Source of the DNA: Cutibacterium porci
GTDB lineage: Bacteria; Actinomycetota; Actinomycetes; Propionibacteriales; Propionibacteriaceae
Length of the DNA: 64,000 nucleotides
Direction of reading: 5' to 3'
Assembly (NCBI RefSeq): GCF_009696315.1
Contig: NZ_VUMG01000003.1
Location: forward strand, 372,001-436,000
Of this stretch, positions 46,861 through 54,116 are shown in pieces. Within the stretch, counting starts at the first letter, position 1, and each line of letters starts with the position of its first letter. The position numbers and the translations under genes were made by a program. The notes under the pieces were generated by a model. The model saw nothing but the letters and a program-made list of their open reading frames with translations. It did not search any database and was not told the DNA's origin.

Positions 46861-46890
46861 TGAAAAATGCCGGACGGTTCACCGTCCGGC
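46861..46890 (-). terminator. intrinsic terminator of the pit operon
   Basis: A 10-bp perfect stem (GCCGGACGGT with ACCGTCCGGC, two bases between) is followed on the minus strand by a run of T (ATTTTTC). It ends 17 bases past the stop of the small membrane protein gene. Confidence 0.85.
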
Positions 46891-46907
46891 ACCTTCTGCG
46901 CTTCACC

Positions 46908-47141
46908 TCAATGGAAGTACGGGATGAGCAGGTACAACCCATACAAGACGATGACGCCTGCTACACCAATAGCCGTCCACCCCAGAGCCACGAGCCCGGC
47001 GGCACCGTCACTGCCAGCTTCCGTGCGCGCATGCGCGCGATCCAGCATCAACGCCCCGCCTGAAACAATGGAGACGATGAGGACGGTGGCCGCGACGGTG
47101 ACGATGGATACCAGGCCTAACGAAGTCCAGTCGATATTCAT
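46908..47141 (-). CDS. small two-helix membrane protein linked to pit
   Basis: A 77-residue protein with two hydrophobic segments, about 9-32 (LVSIVTVAATVLIVSIVSGG) and 48-74. The loop between them is polar and charged (DRAHARTEAGSDGA). Its start codon overlaps the pit stop by four bases (ATGA), so it is translated together with the phosphate permease. A comparable short membrane gene after pit occurs in other actinobacteria and may be an accessory subunit. I do not recognise a named family. Confidence 0.75.
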   Translation of the reverse strand: MNIDWTSLGLVSIVTVAATVLIVSIVSGGALMLDRAHARTEAGSDGAAGLVALGWTAIGVAGVIVLYGLYLLIPYFH

Positions 47142-48283
47142 GCTGCAGTCCCTCGAGCAACGGCGGAGCCCTTGCGGACACCCACCTGGGTGGAATCGTT
47201 AACGTTTCTGTGGTCAACCTTGTGCTGGTTGGCCTGACGGACGATCAGTGCGGCCATGATAGCTAGCAAGGCGAGATCGACAATGACGCCCCAGATACCG
47301 ACACCAGCAATGGCTGAGGTGACGGCACCAACCAAAGCGGCAGCCGGCAAGGTGACAAGCCACGCGATGACCATCTTCCCGGCAGTCGACCAGCGAACCT
47401 CGGTACGACGACCAATTCCCGAACCCAGGATCGAACCCGAGCAAACGTGAGTAGTAGACAGCGCGAAGCCCAGGTGCGAAGAAGCCAGGATTGCGGCTGT
47501 GGAGGCCGTCTCCGCAGCGAAACCTTGCGGAGACTCGATGTCGCACAGCCCCTTACCCATTGTTCGCATGATGCGCCAACCACCCGAATAAGTACCTAGG
47601 CCGATGGCGCAACCTGCGGCCAGAATGACCCACCATGCCGGGCCAGTACCCGAAGCCTGATACCCAGCGGAAATGAGGACCAGAGTAATAATGCCCATCG
47701 TCTTTTGACCGTCAGAGGTGCCGTGGGCAAGAGCAACCATAGAAGCTGAGACCCGCTGACCGTTGAGGAACATCCGCGAGGAGTGATGAGCCGTGTGGTC
47801 GGTAATGCGGTAAGCCAGCCAGGTGGCCACCAACGCTGCAATACCAGCGACGAATGGGGCAACCAAAGCCGGCAGGATGATCTTGCTCATGATCTTGCCG
47901 GCATTGATGCCGCTCATACCGGCCTCAACTAACACAGCACCGATAAGACCACCAAACAGAGCGTGGGAAGAGCTGGACGGCAGACCGAATAGCCATGTCG
48001 CTAAGTTCCAGATGATGGCACCGATAAGGCCAGCAAAGACCATAGAAGCGGTAACGAGGCGGTCGTTGACGATACCGCCCGAGATTGTCTTGGCGACTTC
48101 AGTCGACAAACATGCGCCAATGACGTTAAGCACGGCAGCGATAACGACGGCCACCTTAGGCTTGAGCGCTCCTGTTGCCACCGACGTCGCCATGGCGTTG
48201 GCTGAGTCGTGGAAACCATTAGTGAAGTCGAACGCCAACGCCGTCACAACGACGATAACCACGATTAACAGAGTCGAACTCAT
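47138..48283 (-). CDS. pit: inorganic phosphate transporter, Pit family
   Basis: A 381-residue H+- or metal-coupled phosphate importer with about ten helices. The duplicated Pit signature is present: DFTNGFHDSANAMATSVATGAL at residues 19-40 and VALAHGTSDGQKTMGIITL near 190. LPSSSSHALFGGLIGA and LSTTHVCSGSILGSG are the other landmarks. The C-terminal tail is polar and basic. It is followed by a coupled small membrane protein and a terminator, and lies opposite a PhoP-like two-component system across a 411-base gap, which suggests phosphate-linked control. Confidence 0.94.
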   Translation of the reverse strand: MSSTLLIVVIVVVTALAFDFTNGFHDSANAMATSVATGALKPKVAVVIAAVLNVIGACLSTEVAKTISGGIVNDRLVTASMVFAGLIGAIIWNLATWLFGLPSSSSHALFGGLIGAVLVEAGMSGINAGKIMSKIILPALVAPFVAGIAALVATWLAYRITDHTAHHSSRMFLNGQRVSASMVALAHGTSDGQKTMGIITLVLISAGYQASGTGPAWWVILAAGCAIGLGTYSGGWRIMRTMGKGLCDIESPQGFAAETASTAAILASSHLGFALSTTHVCSGSILGSGIGRRTEVRWSTAGKMVIAWLVTLPAAALVGAVTSAIAGVGIWGVIVDLALLAIMAALIVRQANQHKVDHRNVNDSTQVGVRKGSAVARGTAA

Positions 48284-48694
48284 GCAAGATCCTTCGTGCG
48301 GGTCGTAACGCCCCCGGATGGCGAACGGAGATCCACCGCCCCCTCACAGGACGGCCAACCAGAACCCGGGAGCAATTCCGGCCGGCTGACACGTTACGCC
48401 CAATGGCCCCCTCTTCGCGCGCCGGGATCAGTCCGAGTGACATCGAAGTAAACAGTTCGCCCGCTTCTCTACCATCTGTCGTAAGGCTCCACAGCGCATG
48501 TATGGACTTCACAAGCTATTTGACACCACAGCGTGCGCGTCACCGCCACATTGCTCGCTCTCCCGCTCGCCGAGAGTTCACCGTGACTTCGCATCGACCC
48601 TGACCATAGCGCGTATCCCCTCTCTTTATCTTCACAGGAAGCACACAGGTACATCACGAAGCAAAGTGGCCTTTTCGCGTGGAACCCTTAGCTC
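48284..48694. other. 411-base intergenic region between pit and the response regulator gene
   Basis: Holds the divergent promoters of pit and the two-component genes. There is one GTTCACC (48576-48582), which matches a half Pho box of streptomycetes, but no second copy at the right spacing. No coding frame here looks real, and I see no hairpin strong enough to name. Confidence 0.5.
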
Positions 48695-49426
48695 ATGGCA
48701 ATCCCCCTGCAACCTCCCAGACTGACGCGCGCCGACGGATCCCCTATCCGTGTCCTTGCCGTTGACGATGAGCCGAGCCTTACTGAGCTGCTATCGATGG
48801 CCATGCGCTACGAAGGGTGGGACGTCACCACCGCAGACTGCGGCGCGCAGGCAGTTCGCGAGGCAAAAGCCATCCATCCTGACGTCATCGTCCTCGACAT
48901 GATGCTTCCTGATTTCGACGGGCTCGAGGTCATGAGGAGGATAAGAACCAATCAACCCAATGTCCCGGTGATTTTCCTTACTGCCAAGGACGCGGTGAGT
49001 GACCGCATTGCTGGCCTCACCGCTGGCGGCGACGACTACGTCACTAAACCATTCTCCCTCGAAGAAGTCATCGCCCGATTGCGTTCCCTTTTGCGCCGTT
49101 CGGGAGCCACCGAGCCCAAGTTCGACTCTCTGCTGATCGTTGGAGACCTCGTCCTCGACGAAGACTCTCACGAGGTGCGCCGCGCTGGTGAGGAAATCCA
49201 ACTCACAGCCACCGAATTCGAGCTACTGCGTTACCTCATGCGCAATCCCAGGCGCGTGCTATCCAAGGCCCAAATTCTCGACCGAGTGTGGAATTACGAT
49301 TTCGGGGGCCAGGCTAATGTCGTTGAGCTGTATATCTCCTACTTACGCAAGAAGATTGACAAGGGACGCAAACCGATGATCCACACCATGCGCGGAGCAG
49401 GTTACGTCCTGAAACCCACGAGATGA
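48695..49426 (+). CDS. response regulator, OmpR family (PhoP/TcrX-like)
   Basis: A 243-residue regulator. The receiver domain follows a 17-residue lead: Asp24/Asp25 acidic pocket in LAVDDEPSL, phospho-accepting Asp68 in VIVLDMMLPD, and Lys in DYVTKPFSLEE. The winged-helix domain has LTATEFELLRYLMRN, VLSKAQILDRVWNYDFGG and the final HTMRGAGYVLKP. The string YDFGGQANVVELYISYLRKK closely follows mycobacterial PhoP and TcrX. Paired with the kinase ten bases downstream. Target genes are unknown; pit is a candidate by position. Confidence 0.92.
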   Translation: MAIPLQPPRLTRADGSPIRVLAVDDEPSLTELLSMAMRYEGWDVTTADCGAQAVREAKAIHPDVIVLDMMLPDFDGLEVMRRIRTNQPNVPVIFLTAKDAVSDRIAGLTAGGDDYVTKPFSLEEVIARLRSLLRRSGATEPKFDSLLIVGDLVLDEDSHEVRRAGEEIQLTATEFELLRYLMRNPRRVLSKAQILDRVWNYDFGGQANVVELYISYLRKKIDKGRKPMIHTMRGAGYVLKPTR

Positions 49427-49436
49427 AAATGTCCAC

Positions 49437-50945
49437 GTGATCACTCCGAACTCACCCACAGGTAACCACCCCCTGGAACCGTGCTGCGACGAATCTTCTG
49501 AGCTGAGGTCGGCAATCTGGCTCGAGCACCCCTTAGGCCCTCATACTTTGGGACGCCAGCTCGTCATCCGAGTACTCGCGATTATCAGTCTGCTAGCTGT
49601 TGCAGTTGGCGGATTGACGATTTGGGGCACTCATCAAATCCTCACCGACGATCTTGACGAACAGGTGACAGCAGCATTTGAGCGTCAGGCCAAGCACCCT
49701 TTTGGGCTAATAGGGCCACGTGCCAATGATGTGATTGGCATCCAGGCAGGCACCGTTTTGGTCATCAAGACAGGCGAGGCCTGTTTTCAGTCAACAATCA
49801 CCGAAGGTGCCGTCATCACCAAGAACTGCAGTACCGAAGCACACATACTTCTCGACGTCCGCTGCGACCAACGCCCCCACAACTTTGATGTCGACGGCGG
49901 CGGACAGTACCGGGCCATGGCCTCGACCAGCCATAACGTCACTCATGTCGTCGCGCTACCGCGCACAAGGCTCATCCATGCCATCGAACGATTGTTGATC
50001 CTCGAAGCCACCATCACTGCACTGGCCCTAGTCGTCAGTTTTTTCGCCACAAGAGCAGTGGTCACGAAGTCGCTGCGGCCCCTCAATCGACTTGCCTCAA
50101 CAGCGACGATAGTTTCCCAAATGGACCTTGGCAGTGGCGAGGTCGACCTGCCGATTCGAGTCGATCCACCACTCGCCGACCCTCGCAGCGAAGTCGGCCA
50201 AGTCGGGCACGCGCTCAACCACATGCTCAACAACGTTGAGGACGCCCTGACATCACGCCAGGAATCAGAGGTCAAAATACGCCGGTTCATGGCCGACGCA
50301 TCTCACGAGCTGCGCAACCCGCTGGCATCTATCCGTGGCTACGCCGAGCTGACGAGGCGACGCCGCGACGAGATGTCCCCGGAAGGACAATTCGCGATAG
50401 ATCGCATTGAAGCCGAAGCAACCCGAATGAGTGCTCTCGTCGAGGATATGTTGCTGCTGACCCGGCTGGGTAACAACCAGAAACTCGAGTTGACACCGGT
50501 CGATCTTGTAGAAATCGTCCTCAATGCAGTCTCAGATTCACGAGCTGCCGGTATGGATCACACCTGGACTCTCGATCTTCCCAACGAGGAAATCACGGTG
50601 CTGGCGGATCCCGACCGCCTCATGCAAGTCGTCGTCAATGTGCTATCGAATGCCCGCAAGCACACACCAGCGGGGGTCACCGTCCACACCACCGTCTCCA
50701 CCCAGAAAGGGCAAGCCATCGTCGTCGTCGCCGATAACGGCCCAGGGATCCCCGAATCGGTACGCCCCGTCATCTTCGAACGATTCTCACGGGCAGACAC
50801 GGCCCGAACCAGCTCGAAAGAAGGCTCAACGGGATTGGGAATGTCCATTGTCGCGGCCGTCATGGCTGCCCATCACGGCACCGCAAGAGTTGACTCATCC
50901 ATGGCCGGAACAACCGTCACGTTAACCCTGCCGTTGGCACGTTAA
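49437..50945 (+). CDS. sensor histidine kinase, HisKA type (TcrY/PhoR-like)
   Basis: A 502-residue kinase. Helix one is at about 43-64 and helix two at about 184-206, enclosing a sensor loop of about 120 residues with three or four Cys (EACFQS, KNCSTE, DVRCDQ) that could form disulfides. A HAMP domain follows, then His290 in DASHELRNPLASIRGY, the N box VVNVLSNARKHTP, and G boxes VADNGPGIPE and GSTGLGMSIV. The GTG at 49437 gives a 40-residue polar lead; later starts are possible. Partner of the preceding PhoP/TcrX-like regulator. Confidence 0.9.
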   Translation: MITPNSPTGNHPLEPCCDESSELRSAIWLEHPLGPHTLGRQLVIRVLAIISLLAVAVGGLTIWGTHQILTDDLDEQVTAAFERQAKHPFGLIGPRANDVIGIQAGTVLVIKTGEACFQSTITEGAVITKNCSTEAHILLDVRCDQRPHNFDVDGGGQYRAMASTSHNVTHVVALPRTRLIHAIERLLILEATITALALVVSFFATRAVVTKSLRPLNRLASTATIVSQMDLGSGEVDLPIRVDPPLADPRSEVGQVGHALNHMLNNVEDALTSRQESEVKIRRFMADASHELRNPLASIRGYAELTRRRRDEMSPEGQFAIDRIEAEATRMSALVEDMLLLTRLGNNQKLELTPVDLVEIVLNAVSDSRAAGMDHTWTLDLPNEEITVLADPDRLMQVVVNVLSNARKHTPAGVTVHTTVSTQKGQAIVVVADNGPGIPESVRPVIFERFSRADTARTSSKEGSTGLGMSIVAAVMAAHHGTARVDSSMAGTTVTLTLPLAR

Positions 50946-50999
50946 GGCCAAGGCATCACCGGTAAGGTGGATGCACTCAATCAGGATTAGGAGTTTGGC

Positions 51000-51674
51000 A
51001 TGTCCCGTGCCCCGCTATCTGCCACTGAGCTGGCTGCCATGATCGATCACACCCTGCTGAGGCCCGAGGCGACCCACGACGACGTTGCCACGCTCATTGC
51101 CGAAGCTCAACAGTACGGTACGTGGTCGGTGTGTGTGTCGCCAGTGATGCTGCCGTTAGACCTCGACATGGGCAACGTCCACCTGGCGGTCGTGTGCGGG
51201 TTCCCGTCAGGACAGCACACCAGCACCGTCAAAGCTACTGAGGCTCGCGAAGCTATCGCCGCTGGGGCTGACGAAGTCGACATGGTGATTAACCTCGGGC
51301 TCGTGAAGGAGGGCCGCTGGGGCGACGTCACCGCTGACATCGCTGCCGTCAAGCAGGCTGTTCCCGATCCAAAGATCCTCAAGGTCATCATCGAGTCGGC
51401 AGTATTGACCAACGACGAAATCGTACGGGCGTGCAAGGCCGCTGAGGGCGCTGGAGCTGACTTCGTCAAAACCTCGACGGGGTTCCATCCGAAAGGCGGG
51501 GCAAGTGTCGAGGCCGTCACCATCATGGCAAACACGGTTGGTGGGCGCTTGGGGATCAAAGCGTCAGGGGGCATCCGCGACTACCAGACGGCATGTGCGA
51601 TGGTCGATGCTGGGGCGACACGGCTGGGAGTGTCCTCGACCGCCACGATCCTTGCCGGAGCGCCTCAGGCCTGA
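51000..51674 (+). CDS. deoC: deoxyribose-phosphate aldolase
   Basis: A 224-residue class I aldolase that splits 2-deoxyribose 5-phosphate to glyceraldehyde 3-phosphate and acetaldehyde, in nucleoside breakdown. The Schiff-base Lys157 is in [11 protein letters not shown]; other landmarks are [20 protein letters not shown] and [23 protein letters not shown] near 195 carries the second catalytic Lys. AGGAG lies before the ATG. It follows the histidine kinase gene by 54 bases and may be read through from it. It converges on the ThuA-domain gene, eight bases apart. Confidence 0.94.
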   Translation: MSRAPLSATELAAMIDHTLLRPEATHDDVATLIAEAQQYGTWSVCVSPVMLPLDLDMGNVHLAVVCGFPSGQHTSTVKATEAREAIAAGADEVDMVINLGLVKEGRWGDVTADIAAVKQAVPDPKILKVIIESAVLTNDEIVRACKAAEGAGADFVKTSTGFHPKGGASVEAVTIMANTVGGRLGIKASGGIRDYQTACAMVDAGATRLGVSSTATILAGAPQA

Positions 51675-51682
51675 CGTCGGCC

Positions 51683-52399
51683 TCAGGCCTGCTGTGATTC
51701 CGGGTTGACCCGAGCCGCACTAGACGCCTCGCGACGCTTCCAGTTGAGCAGCCACGAGACCTCGTTGCACAACAGTTGGCGTCGCGACGCCGAATAATAC
51801 GACCGCGACGAATGCCCCAGACCGTCATAGACAACACTGTTGCCCATCACCCAGCACATGGTGTGAAATTCTTCGCCGGTCTCGTGGAACAGCAGCGGCG
51901 TCGCAAGTGGGCTGATTTCCAAGTCGCAGTAGCGCTCATCATAGACCATGACCTGCTCGACACCACGCAGAATGGGGTGATCCGCTGCCTCCGGCATAGG
52001 TTCAAAAACGGCGTAGGACCTTTCTGGATGTCCGCTCACTCCCAGTACCCATTTACCGCCCAGAATAGACGGCCACAAGTCCCAGTCACAGAAGGTGTTA
52101 CACGCGGTATGTAGCCCGAGAATCGGCTTACCAGCCTCATGGTGCTCCAAGATCTTGTTGTGAGCACGAGACCATTGTGGAATGTAGTCCCACTCCTCTT
52201 CCGGATCACCACCACCGGTATTGACGATGAGCAGATCCGCGTCAGCGAGGTGGTCTAAAGCTTCTGGCTCCGAACGTCTTACTTCCACCTGGTGTCCCCG
52301 CTCGGTCAAGATCTGAGAAACAGCCTCGGAGGTCGCGTCGAAATCGTGGATGCCGTCTGCGTAACGCCCAGCTCCCGACAAAACGAGAATGTGTCCCAT
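51683..52399 (-). CDS. ThuA-domain (trehalose-utilisation-like) protein
   Basis: A 238-residue protein of the ThuA/class I glutamine-amidotransferase-like fold. HILVLSGAGRYADGIHDF opens the fold, then LLIVNTGGGDPEEEW, KPILGLHTACNTFCDWDLW with the Cys and His typical of the family, and SGHPERSYAVF and GLGHSSRSYY near the end. In rhizobia ThuA takes part in trehalose or maltitol use; elsewhere the domain occurs in carbohydrate-related proteins with no confirmed activity. Single gene, convergent with deoC. Confidence 0.82.
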   Translation of the reverse strand: MGHILVLSGAGRYADGIHDFDATSEAVSQILTERGHQVEVRRSEPEALDHLADADLLIVNTGGGDPEEEWDYIPQWSRAHNKILEHHEAGKPILGLHTACNTFCDWDLWPSILGGKWVLGVSGHPERSYAVFEPMPEAADHPILRGVEQVMVYDERYCDLEISPLATPLLFHETGEEFHTMCWVMGNSVVYDGLGHSSRSYYSASRRQLLCNEVSWLLNWKRREASSAARVNPESQQA

Positions 52400-52554
52400 C
52401 GGATGTCCTTCCTGGTCCCCGGTGAACCCTAAGGATCACACTAGGAGACTAACCCCGTAAAGGGCGAACCAGCTGGCATCACAGCTTGTTGGTGAAAGCT
52501 CCTCCTGAGACCAGGGCAGAGACGTTTCTAAGTACTCTCGTCCCGAATGCACCA

Positions 52555-53946
52555 TCACCCCTGATAAGCCTCAATGGTGATAACAACACCGTCACCAAGA
52601 TCAACGGAATCACCAATCGACAGGTCGATAGTCTGTCCGCTCTCCAACCGCAGCGGCTCTTGACCGCCGCGATGAACGACTGTGCCGTTTGTCGAATGCA
52701 TGTCCGTGACCTCGATACCCCACTGTCCAGGAGCGATCATGACATGAGTACGGCTGATGTCTTGCCCCGGAGATGGCACCCGCATGGTGTCCTCGCCATT
52801 CTCGCCTCGCGGAGCGCGCCCAATGAGAACAGGACGCTGAAGGTGCGTCACCTCGCCAGTGCTAGAGACCAGGGTAGCGACGGCGGCATCCGACCGCGTC
52901 GACAGCTGGCTGATCGCTGAACCCGACGAGACGCGCCAATCACGGAGGCGGGAATCGGACTGCTCGAATTGGCGGGGCATATCGGGCTGGCCAGCGGCGG
53001 TACCAGGCGCGAGGGCTGCAACGACGTCCGCGGATTCCGGCTGCACTCCCACGGGCTCAACACCAGTATGAATATCACCGTCACCGCGCGCTGATTCGTT
53101 GCGGGACTCGTCGACGCCGACCTCATCTTGCGCACGAACCGGGGCTATATCATCCCCGGCAGCAGCGGTCTCCACGGATTCCGGTTCGGCAGCACGCGCC
53201 GGCACGGGACTGACGGGCTCGTCTGCGCCAACCCCATCACCGCCGTCAGACTCCCAGCCGCCGTCAGTGGTGGGCTCGGTGGACGACTCGGTGACCTCGC
53301 CCGGTGCCGGAACCTCCACGAACCCGAGACTGTGGTCCTCATCGTCGGAAATCTCGCCTGATTCGGCCTCCCCGCCAGCCTCAGCGACGTCGTCAGCGTC
53401 ATGACCCGCCAAAGTCCACGGCTTAGCCGCATCGTCGCTGCCCAGGTGTGGGCGATGGATCTCGTCGGCTTCTGGCACGACGAAAGGCTCAACGTTTCCG
53501 GTGGCATCAATGATGAGCTTGCTCGCCTGAGCAACCCCCAGCAACAGCGGCATCGACAACCTCTGCTCGGCCTGCTCCATCTCGACGACGACAGTTGCCG
53601 GATTGAGCTTCTTCTCGCTCCAGGTCAGCAAGCCGTCGTCACAGTTGACGACCTCGCCGGTAGATGCATCCTTGACGACGACCTGGCCACGCGCCATGGA
53701 GTACATCTGTCCGTCCACCCAGAAGAACAGTCCCAGACTTGGCATCTTTGCTAGTCCGATCGCCGCGAGGGTTTCAACAAGCGACTCGGGATCCTCAGCC
53801 TCGGCTACCTGCCGCCAGATAGACGACACCAGTCCGGAGTGGCGTGGCGCGGCCGGTTGCATGACGACGAGGCTACTCGGCCCGGCCAATACCACCCAGG
53901 AGCCAGGGGTGTAGGTGGCACGCCAGGCACCGAAAGTCTGGGACAT
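52555..53946 (-). CDS. FHA-domain protein with long acidic linker
   Basis: A 463-residue cytosolic protein in three parts. Residues 1-165 form a folded domain of unknown kind (TPGSWVVLAGPSSLVVM, GLFFWVDGQMYSMARGQ). Residues 165-345 are low-complexity and rich in Asp, Glu, Ala and Pro. Residues 365-460 are a forkhead-associated domain: VLIGRAPRG, SRTHVMI, TDMHSTNGTVV and GDSVDLGDGV, with the phospho-threonine-binding Arg, Ser and His in place. FHA domains dock proteins phosphorylated by Ser/Thr kinases, so this is probably a scaffold in such signalling. GGAGG precedes the ATG. No kinase gene is adjacent. Confidence 0.85.
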   Translation of the reverse strand: MSQTFGAWRATYTPGSWVVLAGPSSLVVMQPAAPRHSGLVSSIWRQVAEAEDPESLVETLAAIGLAKMPSLGLFFWVDGQMYSMARGQVVVKDASTGEVVNCDDGLLTWSEKKLNPATVVVEMEQAEQRLSMPLLLGVAQASKLIIDATGNVEPFVVPEADEIHRPHLGSDDAAKPWTLAGHDADDVAEAGGEAESGEISDDEDHSLGFVEVPAPGEVTESSTEPTTDGGWESDGGDGVGADEPVSPVPARAAEPESVETAAAGDDIAPVRAQDEVGVDESRNESARGDGDIHTGVEPVGVQPESADVVAALAPGTAAGQPDMPRQFEQSDSRLRDWRVSSGSAISQLSTRSDAAVATLVSSTGEVTHLQRPVLIGRAPRGENGEDTMRVPSPGQDISRTHVMIAPGQWGIEVTDMHSTNGTVVHRGGQEPLRLESGQTIDLSIGDSVDLGDGVVITIEAYQG

Positions 53947-54055
53947 TGATCCTCCAGAAGTCGGGGCACGATTGGGGCCATTATTCCGCGATCATGGGCC
54001 CCACGTCGACCGAACCCCCAATCGGACACGAATTAGCGATACGCCATCGACGCAA

Positions 54056-54087
54056 TGCGGCCTCTCCATCGCAGTGAAGAGGCCGCA
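54056..54087 (-). terminator. terminator of ppdK
   Basis: A 10-bp perfect stem (TGCGGCCTCT with AGAGGCCGCA) around a 12-base loop starts 29 bases beyond the ppdK stop on the minus strand. Confidence 0.7.
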
Positions 54088-54116
54088 ACGTCGCGTCAGA
54101 CGCGATCTGACTCAGA

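Noticed and set aside
48576-48582. GTTCACC as a Pho box in the pit/regulator gap
   Set aside because: A functional Pho box needs at least two correctly spaced copies; only one is present.
52486-53404. Antisense frames across the FHA gene
   Set aside because: The FHA gene has clear motifs and a good ribosome site; the antisense frames arise from its biased acidic linker.
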